Made by a program: the position numbers and the translations under genes. Below are positions 52,514 to 61,860 of a stretch of DNA of 64,000 bases, one piece after another. Every line of letters begins with the position of its first letter. The first letter of the stretch is position 1. The stretch covers positions 96,519-160,518 of the forward strand of contig JAOPYQ010000006.1 in the NCBI GenBank assembly GCA_025964555.1, read 5' to 3'. The stretch comes from Thermoleophilia bacterium (GTDB lineage: Bacteria; Actinomycetota; Thermoleophilia; Gaiellales; SKUG01). The notes under the pieces were generated by a model. It was not told the DNA's origin. It made no database searches and worked only from the letters and a program-made list of their open reading frames with translations.

Positions 52514-53113
52514 ATGTCGCCGACCGACCTCGATTTCCAGGTGCTGCTGGGCTCCGCGCGAGGCGGGGACGACGGCGCGTGGCACGAGCTGTACCTGCGG
52601 CATGCGTCACCGGTGCTCGGGTACCTGCGCTCGCAGCGCGCTCCATCTCCGGAGGACCTGCTCGGCGAGGTGTGGCTGCAGGCGGTGCGCGACCTGGGAC
52701 GCTTCGAGGGTGACGAGCGTGGCTTCCACGCGTGGCTGCTGTCGATCGCGCACCACCGATTGCTCGACGCGCGACGAACGTCGACGCGACGGCCCGTGGA
52801 AGTCGGCGTGGAGCCGGGCGAATCCGCGGTCGACGGTCGGGCGCTGCCGGGCGAGCAGCTGCTGGCCGAGCAGGAGCTGGGTGAGCTGCTCGATGGCCTG
52901 CCCGAGCGCCAGCGTTCGCTGCTGTACCTGCGCTTCGTGCTCGACCTGCCCCAGGCCGAGGTAGCTCGCGTCATGGGCCTGAGCACCCCGGCGGTCAAGA
53001 TGCTGCAGGGTCGCTCCCTGCGCGCGCTCGAGAAGCGGGTGCGTGAGCTCGACAGGCTCGACGTGCGCATTCGATCGTTACCTTTCGACGACACGGGACG
53101 CTCAGGCCAGTGA
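52514..53113 (+). CDS. ECF-type RNA polymerase sigma factor
   Basis: Region 2 runs through LLGEVWLQAVRDLGRFEG and FHAWLLSIAHHRLLDARR. The region 4 helix-turn-helix is LPQAEVARVMGLSTPAVKML. Its 199 residues are normal for the family. The stop overlaps the GTG of the downstream membrane protein, which takes the place of an anti-sigma factor. Divergent from thrB with 69 bp between the starts. Confidence 0.88.
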   Translation: MSPTDLDFQVLLGSARGGDDGAWHELYLRHASPVLGYLRSQRAPSPEDLLGEVWLQAVRDLGRFEGDERGFHAWLLSIAHHRLLDARRTSTRRPVEVGVEPGESAVDGRALPGEQLLAEQELGELLDGLPERQRSLLYLRFVLDLPQAEVARVMGLSTPAVKMLQGRSLRALEKRVRELDRLDVRIRSLPFDDTGRSGQ

Positions 53114-53889
53114 TGCGACGCTCCTCCCACAGTGAACCGCGAACTGCAGCGATCGACCGGCTCGTGCAGGCCGGGCGCGCGGCGATGCCCGATGCGTCGT
53201 CGATGGCGGCGGCGCACCTCGGTGCGGTGTCGGTCGCGGTGGCATCGGAGCAGTCGCGCGCACCACGATTGCGCGTCGGGACGCGCGGCGTGCCGCGTCG
53301 CAGGGTGGTGCTGGCCGGCGCGATGGCGGCCCTCGTCGCGATCCCGTCGCTTGCCTTCGCGGGCGTGCTTCCGGATCCGTTGCAGCGCGTCGCCTCGAAC
53401 GTCGCCGCCTCGATCGGGGTCGACGTTCCATCTCCCCATGCCGAGCGGGCACGCGCCCGTGCGGATCACGACGCCACTGCAGACGAGCGACGTGGGGGTG
53501 CGGATCGCTCGACTGCAGGTGGCGCGTCGACCTCGAAGGACGGGTCGAACACCACGCCCGGTGACACGCGCGGTCACGTGAACGGCGAGCAGCCGGGCAA
53601 GCCCGCGGACGGCGAGGAACGTGGCAACCGCTTCGGCCAGGTGCCGGGCGGTCCCGACCAGGGGAAGGCCGGGCAGCCGAAGGTGGACGGCGCGAAGCCG
53701 GCCACGCCGCCCAGACCGGATGCCCCGAAGCCCGCGAAGGACCCGAAGCCCTCACCAGCGAAGCCGGCCGCGCCGGCTCCAGCGACTCCCGCGCCCGTGA
53801 CACCCGCGCCCGAGACTCCCGAGCCGGCGACACCGTCGAACGCCGGCAACGGCAACTCCGGTGGCACCGGGAACGGCAACGGGCACTGA
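53110..53889 (+). CDS. Single-pass membrane protein, putative anti-sigma partner
   Basis: The GTG at 53110 overlaps the sigma stop (an ATG at 53113 is next). The N-terminal cytoplasmic part of about 65 residues is followed by one membrane helix (VVLAGAMAALVAIPSLAFAG, about 66-85). A long disordered outer part rich in Pro, Ala, Gly, Lys and Asn follows, ending in GNGNSGGTGNGNGH. It lacks the zinc HxxxCxxC motif. The coupling suggests it regulates the adjacent sigma factor, which is inference. Confidence 0.7.
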   Translation: MMRRSSHSEPRTAAIDRLVQAGRAAMPDASSMAAAHLGAVSVAVASEQSRAPRLRVGTRGVPRRRVVLAGAMAALVAIPSLAFAGVLPDPLQRVASNVAASIGVDVPSPHAERARARADHDATADERRGGADRSTAGGASTSKDGSNTTPGDTRGHVNGEQPGKPADGEERGNRFGQVPGGPDQGKAGQPKVDGAKPATPPRPDAPKPAKDPKPSPAKPAAPAPATPAPVTPAPETPEPATPSNAGNGNSGGTGNGNGH

Positions 53890-53910
53890 CACGCGGGCTG
53901 TCTGATTCCA

Positions 53911-53931
53911 CGCGCCAGATTCCCAGGCGCG
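53911..53931 (+). terminator. Terminator hairpin after the second sigma operon
   Basis: CGCGCC (53911-53916) pairs with GGCGCG (53926-53931) over a 9-nt loop. Confidence 0.45.
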
Positions 53932-53987
53932 CGACGTGGACGCGCCGGACCGAAGCCCGACGCGCCCACGCGAACGTCAGCCCGACC

Positions 53988-54206
53988 TCATCGCATGCCG
54001 CCGCGTCGGACCGGGCGCTGGCGCGGCATCGACGAGGGGAGTGCTCGTGGGGTGGGCAGGTGCGCTGGACGACCGGCAGTCGGTCGACCAGCTTTCCCCG
54101 GACCTGCGAGCCGCCTGGGACGCAGGAACGGGTTGGGGTTGAGTCCGTTGGCGACGCGCTCCGGTTCGGGAGCGGAGTCGCCTGAGGGATGTGATCGCGG
54201 CATCAT
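53988..54206 (-). CDS. Possible small basic protein (72 aa)
   Basis: A reading frame begins ATG-ATG with an excellent AGAAGGAGG 6 nt upstream. The product is Pro/Arg-rich (GLNPNPFLRPRRLAGPGKAG) with no recognised domain. The ribosome site is the main support. The region is otherwise poorly coding. Confidence 0.35.
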   Translation of the reverse strand: MMPRSHPSGDSAPEPERVANGLNPNPFLRPRRLAGPGKAGRPTAGRPAHLPTPRALPSSMPRQRPVRRGGMR

Positions 54207-54561
54207 GGGATGCCTCCTTCTGATCGATGGATGGGCACGCGTCGCAGAGGTGCGGCGGTGCAGGAGCTCCGTCGTGCGAGGGCGCCGAGCGGCGTCGTCA
54301 GGCAGGGAGCAGGTCGAGCGCGTGCCTCGAGAAGAGGCGGCGCAGGATCAGGAGATCAGGACCTGGCTACGAGAAGACATGCACGCCCGGCGCCGCAGTG
54401 CGCGGCCGGAACACGTGGATGTCGAAGTACCAGGTCATCAGGTGAGAACCACCATGCGGGGCGTGGGGCAGCTGAGCCACCGACGCCAACGAGGTTCACG
54501 GTAGCGGGTCGTCGCACGCCGCGCAACCCCGGGTGAGGTTCGATGCGTGTCGTGCCGACTG
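54207..54561. other. Intergenic region with a possible micro-ORF
   Basis: This stretch lies downstream of thrC. On the minus strand, ATG at 54438 opens a 23-codon frame (MTWYFDIHVFRPRTAAPGVH...) closed by TAG at 54369-54367. The frame continues for 22 further codons (including LLILRRLFSRHALDLLPA) to a TGA. It could be a tiny protein, a leader peptide for the 72-residue frame, or chance. Nothing else is visible. Confidence 0.35.
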
Positions 54562-55641
54562 TCAGTCGGCCGCGTCGATCGCCCGTGCGATCGCGTCGGC
54601 GTTCGGTGCGCAGTGGATCGGCGGCGTCACGATCTCGACCGCGGTGTCGGGGTCCTTGAGGCCGTGGCCGGTCAGCACGCATGCCACCCGCGCGCCGCGC
54701 TCGATCGTGCCGTCCTCGAGCGCCGACATGAGACCCGCCACGCTGATCGCGCTCGCAGGCTCGCAGAAGATTCCAGCCTCGGCCGGCAGCGCCGCGTACG
54801 CCTCGAGCAGCTCCGCGTCGGTGCGCTTGATGATGCGCCCACCCGACTGCTCGATCGCTTCGAGCGCCTGGTCGCCGCGTGCGGGCTTGCCGATGCGGAT
54901 CGCGGTGGCGATCGTCTCCGGGTGCTCGACCGGCGCGCCGTCGACGAGCGGTGCCGCGCCCGCGGCCTGCACGCCGAGGATCTTCGGCAGGCGATCGATG
55001 AGCCCGCGCTCGTGCCACTCCCGGAAGCCGCGCCAGTACGCCGTGATGTTGCCGGCGTTGCCGACGGGGATGCACAGCCAGTCCGGTGCCTGCATGCCGA
55101 GGTCCTCGCAGACCTCCCACGCGCCGGTCTTCTGTCCCTCGATGCGGTACGGATTCACGCTGTTGACCAGCGCCATGCCCGGACGCTCGCCCAGCTCGCG
55201 TACCGCGACCAGGCCGTCGTCGAAGCTGCCGTCGATCTGCACGACGAGCGCGCCGGCGACCTGCGCCTGCAGCAGCTTGCCGGCCGCGATCTTGCCGGAG
55301 GGGACGACGACCACGCACTTGAGCCCCGCCGCCGCCGCGAACGCCGCGGCGCTCGCGCTCGTGTTGCCGGTCGACGCGCAGATGAGCGTCGTCGCACCCG
55401 CCTGCACGGCCCGCGCCACGGCCACGCACATGCCACGATCCTTGAACGATCCGGTGGGATTCGCGAGCTCGAGCTTGAGGTGCAGCTCCACCCCGAGGCG
55501 CTCGCCCAGCCGCCGGGCGTGCACGAGCGGCGTGCCGCCCTCGCCGATGGTCACTCGGGGCGTGTCGTCGTCGACGTCGATGTGGTCGTGCCAGCGTTCG
55601 ATGAGGCCGGCGCCGCGTGGAGTCGTGGGAGCAGTCGTCAT
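54562..55641 (-). CDS. thrC: Threonine synthase
   Basis: ThrC converts O-phosphohomoserine to threonine with PLP. The PLP-binding Lys is in ANPTGSFKDRGM, the phosphate-binding loop includes PVGNAGNITAYW, and ASTGNTSASAAAFAA is characteristic. Length is 359 residues, of the shorter bacterial class. The ATG at 55641 lies before MTTAPTTPRGAGLIERW. A longer upstream frame is not family-like. It is divergent from the aminotransferase at 55696. Confidence 0.95.
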   Translation of the reverse strand: MTTAPTTPRGAGLIERWHDHIDVDDDTPRVTIGEGGTPLVHARRLGERLGVELHLKLELANPTGSFKDRGMCVAVARAVQAGATTLICASTGNTSASAAAFAAAAGLKCVVVVPSGKIAAGKLLQAQVAGALVVQIDGSFDDGLVAVRELGERPGMALVNSVNPYRIEGQKTGAWEVCEDLGMQAPDWLCIPVGNAGNITAYWRGFREWHERGLIDRLPKILGVQAAGAAPLVDGAPVEHPETIATAIRIGKPARGDQALEAIEQSGGRIIKRTDAELLEAYAALPAEAGIFCEPASAISVAGLMSALEDGTIERGARVACVLTGHGLKDPDTAVEIVTPPIHCAPNADAIARAIDAAD

Positions 55642-55695
55642 GCGCGGAACATCCCCACGGCGCGGCTGCGGCGAACGTGTCGATATGGTTGTCGC

Positions 55696-56916
55696 ATGAG
55701 CACCGACACGATCGCCGATTCCGTGAGCACCGAGGACCTCGCCGTCACCGCTGCCGAGCACTGGCCCTCCTACGCGCAGGACGAGGTCGACGGCGTCGTC
55801 GCCACCCTGCAGTCCGGCAAGGTGAACCAGTGGACCGGCGACCGCGTCGTCGCGTTCCAGCAGGCCTACGACGACTACCTCGGCCGGGGACGATCGATCG
55901 CGCTCGCCAACGGATCGCTCGCGCTCGAGATCGCACTTCGTGCGTGGGGCATCGGCGAGGGGGACGAGGTGGTCGTGACGCCGCGAACGTTCGTCGCGTC
56001 CGCATCGTGCGTGCGTCTCGTCGGGGCGACGCCGGTGTTCGCGGACGTCGATCGCGACAGCGGCAACGTCACTGCCGAATCGATCGCCGCGGTGCTGACG
56101 CCTCGAACCAAGGCGATCATTCCGGTGCACCTCGCCGGCTGGCCCGCCGACATGGAGTCGATCTGCGCGCTCGCGGAGGAGAAGGACCTGCTCGTGCTCG
56201 AGGACTGCGCGCAGGCGCACGGCGCCGAGATCGACGGGCGCCCGGTCGGGACGTTCGGCAACGCGTCCGCCTTCTCGTTCTGCCAGGACAAGATCATCTC
56301 GACCGGCGGCGAAGGCGGGCTCACCACCTTCACCAACGACGGCGACTTCGAGTGGGCGTGGTCGTTCAAGGACCACGGCAAGAGCCGCGCCAAGATCACG
56401 ACGCCCGTTCCCGGCAGCGGCTTCCGATACCTGCACGACGCCGTCGGCACCAACTGGCGCATGCTCGAGATGTCAGCCGTGATCGGCATCGCACAGCTCG
56501 GCAAGCTCGACGAGTGGCGCGACGCCCGCGCCGAGCGCGCCGCGATCTGGCAGGACGCGCTGGGATCCATCGAAGGCCTGCGCGCGCCGACCCCGACCAG
56601 CGGGATGCGCCACGCGAACTACAAGTGGTACGCCTACGTCACCCCGAGCGGCGGCGATCTCGACGCGGCGCAGGCCAAGCGCGACGCGATCCTCGCCCGC
56701 GCCACCGAGCGCGGCATCCGCGCCTTCACCGGCTCGGGATCCGAGGCGTACCTGGAAGGCGCATTCTCGGACCTGGGCGTCGCGCCGCTGCCCGTCGCGC
56801 ACGAGCTCGGTCGCACGAGCCTCATGTTCGAGGTGCACCCGACGCTCGACCTCGAGCGCCTGCGTCGCCGCGCCGCGGTCGTCGCCGAGATCGCTCGCGA
56901 CGTCCTCGGCGCCTGA
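55696..56916 (+). CDS. DegT/DnrJ/EryC1/StrS family aminotransferase
   Basis: This PLP-dependent sugar-type aminotransferase (406 residues) has the catalytic Lys in SFCQDKIISTGGEGG. The PLP pocket has LANGSLALEIALRAW and ILVLEDCAQAHGAE-like sequence (actual: LLVLEDCAQAHGAEIDG). It probably aminates a keto-sugar nucleotide for surface glycans, but no sugar pathway genes are nearby. The ATG at 55696 has TATGGT (55684-55689) 6 nt upstream, suggesting leaderless translation. Confidence 0.9.
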   Translation: MSTDTIADSVSTEDLAVTAAEHWPSYAQDEVDGVVATLQSGKVNQWTGDRVVAFQQAYDDYLGRGRSIALANGSLALEIALRAWGIGEGDEVVVTPRTFVASASCVRLVGATPVFADVDRDSGNVTAESIAAVLTPRTKAIIPVHLAGWPADMESICALAEEKDLLVLEDCAQAHGAEIDGRPVGTFGNASAFSFCQDKIISTGGEGGLTTFTNDGDFEWAWSFKDHGKSRAKITTPVPGSGFRYLHDAVGTNWRMLEMSAVIGIAQLGKLDEWRDARAERAAIWQDALGSIEGLRAPTPTSGMRHANYKWYAYVTPSGGDLDAAQAKRDAILARATERGIRAFTGSGSEAYLEGAFSDLGVAPLPVAHELGRTSLMFEVHPTLDLERLRRRAAVVAEIARDVLGA

Positions 56917-56924
56917 CGTTCGAG

Positions 56925-58265
56925 TCAGTCCTCGTCGAGCATCGGCAGGACGGTGAGATCGCTGCTGGTGACGTTCGCCAGCGCGGAATCGAGGTCGCCC
57001 GGCGCGCAGGGGTGCGTGGTGATCACGAGCGTCGCCTCGCCCTCGCCCGCAGCCTGCTGCAGGACGCGCTCGATGCTGACGCCGGTGCCGGCAAGCGCAC
57101 CGGCCACGGCGGCGAGCACGCCCGGCTGGTCGGCGACCTGCATGCGAACGTAGTGGCGCTCGGCCCGCGCATCGCGCGGCGCGACGGGCAGGTGCGCGAC
57201 GTGCGGGTCGCGGGTCAGGAAGCTCGGCTCGGAGCCGAGCACGCTCACGAGGTCGCCCGCAAGTGCTGACGCCGTTTCCGGTCCGCCTGCTCCCGCCCCC
57301 TGGACGACGAGGCGCCCGAACGGCGCCCCGTCGACGAGCACGGCGTTGGTGGCGCCGGAGATCGCGGCGAGCGGATGCGTCTCGGGAACGAGCATGGGGG
57401 TGACGTCGAGCGCGACGGTCGTCCCCCCGCCGGCTGCAGCGAGTCGTTCGGCGCGAGCCACCAGCTTGATGCGACACCCGAGCACGGCGGCGTGCGCGAC
57501 GTCCTCGGCCGTGACGCCCGTGATGCCGGTGGCGCGCACGTCGTCGATGTCGACGGTCGTGCCGAACGCGATGCCGGCGAGGATCGACAGCTTCGCCGCC
57601 GCATCCAGGCCCTCGACGTCCTCGGTGGGGTCCGGTTCGGCATAGCCGAGGCGCTGGGCGTCGGCGAGCGCGTCGTCATAGCCCTGTCCGTGCGCGGTCA
57701 TCGCCGTGAGCATGAAGTTGGTCGTGCCGTTGAGGATGCCGAGCAGGCGCTCGATGCGCGTCGCGGCGAGGCTCTCGCGCAGCATCCGGACGATCGGCAC
57801 CGCGCCGCAGACGCTCGCCTCGAAGCGCAGCTGGGCGCCGCCAGCCTCGGCGCGTGCGAAGAGCTCCGTGCCGTGGCGTGCGACGAGCTGCTTGTTCGCG
57901 GTGACCACGGGGATGCCGCGATCCAGGAGCGTCAGCAGGTGCGTGCGTGTGGGCTCGATGCCGCCCATCGCCTCGCACACCACGTCGGGCTCGGTCGCGA
58001 GCAGCGCCTCGAGCGAATCCGTGACGAGCGTCGTGTCCGGGTCCAGGCCGTCGCGCGCCTTGTCGGCATCACGCACCAGCACCGCGCAGACCTCGACGTC
58101 GCGCTGCGTGGCGAGCCGCACGTGCTCACGATGCTCGACGAGCAGCCGGTGCAGCGACCCGCCCACCGTGCCGTGTCCGAGCAGCGCGACACGCACCGGG
58201 CGCGCCTCGCCGTCCACCCGGGCGGGCATGGGGGACACGTCGGGGGCGATCGCTGAAGATTCCAT
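56925..58265 (-). CDS. hom: Homoserine dehydrogenase
   Basis: Hom reduces aspartate semialdehyde to homoserine. The Rossmann loop is VALLGHGTVGGSLHRLL, catalytic residues lie in the GILNGTTNFMLTAM and YAEPDPTEDVEGLDAAAK segments, and a C-terminal ACT domain (VADQPGVLAAVAGALAGTGV) suggests threonine feedback. The ATG at 58265 has AAGGTG 6 nt upstream. Length is 446 residues, standard for ACT-containing forms. Confidence 0.96.
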   Translation of the reverse strand: MESSAIAPDVSPMPARVDGEARPVRVALLGHGTVGGSLHRLLVEHREHVRLATQRDVEVCAVLVRDADKARDGLDPDTTLVTDSLEALLATEPDVVCEAMGGIEPTRTHLLTLLDRGIPVVTANKQLVARHGTELFARAEAGGAQLRFEASVCGAVPIVRMLRESLAATRIERLLGILNGTTNFMLTAMTAHGQGYDDALADAQRLGYAEPDPTEDVEGLDAAAKLSILAGIAFGTTVDIDDVRATGITGVTAEDVAHAAVLGCRIKLVARAERLAAAGGGTTVALDVTPMLVPETHPLAAISGATNAVLVDGAPFGRLVVQGAGAGGPETASALAGDLVSVLGSEPSFLTRDPHVAHLPVAPRDARAERHYVRMQVADQPGVLAAVAGALAGTGVSIERVLQQAAGEGEATLVITTHPCAPGDLDSALANVTSSDLTVLPMLDED

Positions 58266-58432
58266 CGCACGCACCTTCCCACGCGACTCCGCGGCGAAAC
58301 ACCGCATCGAGGCAGGGAAATTCCTGCATCTGAGGAAGGAGATCGCAAGGGGGCCGCCGAACCCATAGACGGGGAATCGGACGCAGTCGATCGCTGGGGA
58401 GTGATCGGCTCGACACAAGGGGCACTACCACC

Positions 58433-59716
58433 ATGACCATGATCGACGTTGATACCTCGCCGCTGCAGGCAGCGCGCGAGTGGCGCGGCATCGGGCTCGT
58501 CGCCGCGGCCATGAACTGCGGACTGCCGGTCGCGCAGGCCGAAGCACTCGAGACGGGCGATCCCGCCGCGTTCTCGACGATCGACGAGATGATCGCCGCG
58601 GCGGTCGTCTACGGGTCGTCGATCGGCATCGGCCGTGACGAAGCGATGGCGCTGCTCGATCGCACCGTGTGCCGCACCGGCGCACAGGTGCACCTGCCCG
58701 ACACCGAGCCGGCGAACGTCGCCCGCCCCCATGAGACCTTCTCCGAGACGGTGCACGAGCGCAGCGCGCGCATCGCCGACCGCAGCGACGTGGCGATCAC
58801 GCCGCCGCTGCTCACGACCGCGCTCACCGGTCAGGAGATGGTCGCGCACCCGGTGCTCGATCCGATCATCGACGAGCCGTCGGTGCCGTCGATCGAGCTG
58901 CCGGCGATCCCTCACGGTCCCACGCCCGAGCAGGCCGTCGCCGCATCCGGCGAGCTGCACCTGGACGGAGCATTCGGACCCGACGCGCCCTGGGAGCGAA
59001 CCGGCGAGACCGGCGAGCTCGAAGCCTGGGTCGACGACTTCGACGACTACGACGCCCCTGCGGGCGCCGTCGCGCACGAGCGCCACGGCGCGAACGCTGG
59101 TTCCCGCATCGGCGGCGCATCGTTCGCGGCGCTCGAGCGCGTCGTCGGAACGGATCGGGCGGACGCGTTCGCCGATCGCACCCGCGAGCTGACCAGCCGA
59201 GTGTCGGAGGTCGCGCGCACCGGACGAGAGCGACTGCGCCGCAGCGAGCACGCGACGTTGTTCGTGGCGATCGGTGCGGGCGCGATCCTCATCGCCATCG
59301 TCGTCGCGCTGGGTGGCGCGCTGGGCGGGAGCGACACGAAGACGGGCCCCGGACCGGCCGATCGCACGTCCGCGAAGGACGTGACCGCGACTGATGCCGC
59401 AGCGAAGGCGACCCCGAAGGCGGATGCCAAGGCGACGCCGGCCGTCAAGCCGATCATCCCGCCAGCTCGACTGACGCTCGACATCTTCAACGCAGGCTCC
59501 AAGAAGGGCTACGCCAAGGAAGTCGCGGCCCAGCTCGACGCCGCCGGCTACAAGATCGGCGAGGTCACCAACTCCAAGTCCAGCTACACCGGCGCGACGA
59601 TCATCCACCCGGCCGACATGGTGCGCGAGGCGCGACTGCTCGCACGCAAGACCGGCATCTCGACCCTGCAGGTCGCTCCGGGCTCGACGCGCAAGATCAC
59701 CATCGTCGTCACCTGA
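58433..59716 (+). CDS. RodZ-like protein with LytR_C domain
   Basis: The N-terminal ~75 residues look like a helical DNA-binding or RodZ-type domain (LQAAREWRGIGLVAAAMNCG). An acidic disordered linker, one membrane helix (ATLFVAIGAGAILIAIVVAL, about 276-295), an Ala/Lys/Asp/Thr-rich periplasmic linker and a C-terminal LytR_C domain (LTLDIFNAGSKKGYAKEVAA) follow. It likely links cell-shape or cell-wall assembly inside and outside the membrane. The ATG at 58433 follows AAGGGG. The ECF-type site seen upstream of other orphan genes is absent here. Confidence 0.75.
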   Translation: MTMIDVDTSPLQAAREWRGIGLVAAAMNCGLPVAQAEALETGDPAAFSTIDEMIAAAVVYGSSIGIGRDEAMALLDRTVCRTGAQVHLPDTEPANVARPHETFSETVHERSARIADRSDVAITPPLLTTALTGQEMVAHPVLDPIIDEPSVPSIELPAIPHGPTPEQAVAASGELHLDGAFGPDAPWERTGETGELEAWVDDFDDYDAPAGAVAHERHGANAGSRIGGASFAALERVVGTDRADAFADRTRELTSRVSEVARTGRERLRRSEHATLFVAIGAGAILIAIVVALGGALGGSDTKTGPGPADRTSAKDVTATDAAAKATPKADAKATPAVKPIIPPARLTLDIFNAGSKKGYAKEVAAQLDAAGYKIGEVTNSKSSYTGATIIHPADMVREARLLARKTGISTLQVAPGSTRKITIVVT

Positions 59717-59765
59717 TGGTGCTCGCGCCGCGGTGACGTGGCGCAGCGTCCGACATTCCCCCATG

Positions 59766-59793
59766 CGCGGGCCGTCCTTCGGGGCGGCCCGCG
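59766..59793 (+). terminator. Intrinsic-type hairpin with TTCG loop
   Basis: A 12-bp stem (59766-59777 with 59782-59793, one T-G pair) is closed by TTCG. It follows the RodZ/LytR_C-like gene and is followed by GTT. Confidence 0.75.
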
Positions 59794-59864
59794 TTCGTCG
59801 TCGGGGCAGCCCACGGGACACACACCGGGTGAAGGAGTGTCGCGATCGGGGTAGGCCTCGGTGC

Positions 59865-60308
59865 GTGCGACCACGAACGATCCTCTTCGACTTCGATCCG
59901 CCCGAGTTCGTCGAGCTGTGCCGCGACCTGAACGGGGTTCGCGTGGACCTGCTCGAGGTGACCGGGATCCGCCAGCGCGACGTGGACGAGCTGCTCCACG
60001 ACCTCGAGCGCGACCTGATCGCCTGCCACGACGCTCGCCCGGGCTGGCTGCGCATCGTGGTCTGGACCGATGCTGCCTGGCTGGCGGAGCGCGAACCGGA
60101 GGAGTACCAGACGATCCGCGCGTGGTTGAGCGCCGGGCTCGCTGACATGCAGCACCCGTGGCGTGTGCCGATGGTCGGACCCGTCGGCTGTGCCGTCCTC
60201 AAGGGCGCACTGCCCGATGCGGTGGTCGACCTTCGCGTCGGCGAACGGCGCGACCTGGACTACGGGCGCGAGCGACCACCCGAGCGTCGCGCACAGCGCA
60301 GGCTCTGA
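59865..60308 (+). CDS. Protein of unknown function (147 aa)
   Basis: The GTG at 59865 has TAGGCC 7 nt upstream and no ribosome site. The product is a soluble alpha/beta protein with FDFDPPEFVELCRDLNGVRV near its start and a basic C-terminus (RRDLDYGRERPPERRAQRR). No family is recognised. Confidence 0.6.
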   Translation: MRPRTILFDFDPPEFVELCRDLNGVRVDLLEVTGIRQRDVDELLHDLERDLIACHDARPGWLRIVVWTDAAWLAEREPEEYQTIRAWLSAGLADMQHPWRVPMVGPVGCAVLKGALPDAVVDLRVGERRDLDYGRERPPERRAQRRL

Positions 60309-60346
60309 CGGCTTGGTGACCGGCGGCTCCTGGGACAGCGGACCTG

Positions 60347-61075
60347 CTAGGCCAGCCAACCCGGGACGATGCGCGCGAGCCGCGCGGCGATGAGTCCGAA
60401 CCCGCCCGTCGCGATCGCGACCCCGAGCACGACGAGCAGGCTGCCACCGACGATACGGATCGCTCGGGCGTGGCGCCGCAGCGCGCGAGAGATCGACCGA
60501 ACCCGGTCCAGCGTCAGCGCACCCAGGACGAACGGAACGCCGAGCCCGAGGCCGTAGGCGACGAGCAGCGTCGCACCCCATGCCGGCTGCGCGCCCCCGG
60601 CCGCGAGGGCGAGGATCGCGGCAAGGGCGGGACCGATGCACGGCGACCAGGCGATCGCGAAGGCGGCGCCGACCGGCATGGCGGCGAGCGCGGTGGCGGG
60701 AGCGCCCAGCTGGCTGGTGCGAACCTGCATGCGCGCGCCGGCCCGGGCCGACACCAGCGAGCGGTCGAACACCATCGCGAGACCGAGCAGCGCGACGAGC
60801 AGGCCGCTGATCAGTTCGAGGGTCGCGCGCTCGGTGACGAGCTGGCGCGAGAACGCGGCGGCCGTCGCCCCGAGCAGTGCGAACAGGACCACGAACCCCG
60901 CCACGAAGCCCGTTGCGCGGGGGAGGGCACCCCGCTCGTGCTCGGCGCTGCCGCCCGCGACGAACGCCACGTAACCCGGCAGCAGGGGGGCGACGCAGGG
61001 CGACAGGAACGAGGCCGCACCGGCGAGTGCAGCCACGGCGAGCGCGGCGATAGGAGAGAGACCTGCGATGTCCAT
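60347..61075 (-). CDS. ccdA: Cytochrome c biogenesis/disulfide transporter CcdA
   Basis: CcdA passes electrons across the membrane to keep apocytochrome c cysteines reduced. The product has six or more membrane helices with the redox Cys pair in SFLSPCVAPLLPG and AWSPCIGPALAA. Length is 242 residues. The start is ATG at 61075, or ATG 61087 four codons earlier. It complements ccmE and ccmF at 17-20 kb. Confidence 0.93.
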   Translation of the reverse strand: MDIAGLSPIAALAVAALAGAASFLSPCVAPLLPGYVAFVAGGSAEHERGALPRATGFVAGFVVLFALLGATAAAFSRQLVTERATLELISGLLVALLGLAMVFDRSLVSARAGARMQVRTSQLGAPATALAAMPVGAAFAIAWSPCIGPALAAILALAAGGAQPAWGATLLVAYGLGLGVPFVLGALTLDRVRSISRALRRHARAIRIVGGSLLVVLGVAIATGGFGLIAARLARIVPGWLA

Positions 61076-61159
61076 GTGCTCGAGCATGTTACGATGCGTG
61101 ACCGGCCGCCGCGTTAGGCGTGGCGCCGCATGCCCCGACAAGCCGAACCTAGGCAGATC

Positions 61160-61819
61160 ATGAAGACGGACATCCACCCGAATTACGTCGACGCGACCAT
61201 CGTGTGCTCCTGTGGCAACACGGTGCAGACCCGCTCGACCAAGGACCACATCAGCGTCGAGATCTGCTCGAACTGCCACCCGTTCTACACGGGCAAGCAG
61301 AAGCTGATGGACACCGGTGGTCGCCTCGCTCGCTTCCAGGCGAAGCTCGAGACCACGGCCGGGGCCGACGACACGTCTTCCAAGAAGAAGAAGGCGAGCG
61401 TCCGCACGTTCACGCCTGCCGTCGACCCGAAGGTGCTCGCGGCCAAGGCTGCACGCGCCGAGGCGAAGGCGCTCGACGACATGAAGAAGCGCAAGGAAGC
61501 GGAAGAGGCCGAGAAGGTCGCCCGCGCCGAGGAGAAGGCTGCGAAGGAAGCAGCTGCTGCCGAAGCCGCCGCGAATCCGCCCGCCGAGGATGCTCCCGCG
61601 CCCGCCGAGGACGCAGCTGCGCCCGCCGAGGACGCTCCCGCTCCTGCAGAGGACGCTCCTGCGCCCGCCGAAGGTGACGCCACGCACGGCGAGGCGACCA
61701 CGCCCGTCGCCGCCGAAGCTGCAGCCGAGGCAACCGAGGGTGAAGCCACTCCGGACGCCGTGGCATCGCCCGTCGCCGAGGAGGCAGCCACCGAGGCTGC
61801 CGCCGGCGAAGAGGCCTGA
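61160..61819 (+). CDS. rpmE: Ribosomal protein bL31 with long acidic C-terminal extension
   Basis: Residues 1-70 are a zinc-type L31 with Cys in IVCSCGNTV and [16 protein letters not shown]. The bulk of L31 proteins stop near 70-80 residues. Here a further ~140 residues follow: a Lys/Ala/Glu helix, then repeats of PAEDAPA, then an Ala/Glu/Thr-rich tail. The extension is acidic and lacks a predicted fold. The ATG at 61160 lies after AGGCAG. It is followed by a strong hairpin. Confidence 0.92.
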   Translation: MKTDIHPNYVDATIVCSCGNTVQTRSTKDHISVEICSNCHPFYTGKQKLMDTGGRLARFQAKLETTAGADDTSSKKKKASVRTFTPAVDPKVLAAKAARAEAKALDDMKKRKEAEEAEKVARAEEKAAKEAAAAEAAANPPAEDAPAPAEDAAAPAEDAPAPAEDAPAPAEGDATHGEATTPVAAEAAAEATEGEATPDAVASPVAEEAATEAAAGEEA

Positions 61820-61836
61820 GCACGGCGGTCTGACCG

Positions 61837-61860
61837 GTCCGGCCCTCTCGTGGGCCGGAC
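61837..61860 (+). terminator. Terminator hairpin after rpmE
   Basis: GTCCGGCCC (61837-61845) and GGGCCGGAC (61852-61860) form a perfect 9-bp stem with a 6-nt loop. A second hairpin, GCAGTAG/CTACTGC (61904-61924), lies in the tdk leader. Confidence 0.7.

Noticed and set aside
54500..54525. GTGAACCTCGTT near 54510 (minus strand), identical over 12 nt to the start of the 42611 promoter
   Set aside because: It lacks CGAT at 17-18 nt, and 12-mer matches are expected by chance in a window of this size.
54547..56916. A single 789-codon plus-strand frame spanning the thrC region and the aminotransferase
   Set aside because: Its first ~380 codons are antisense to thrC and have no family character; only the part from 55696 is real.
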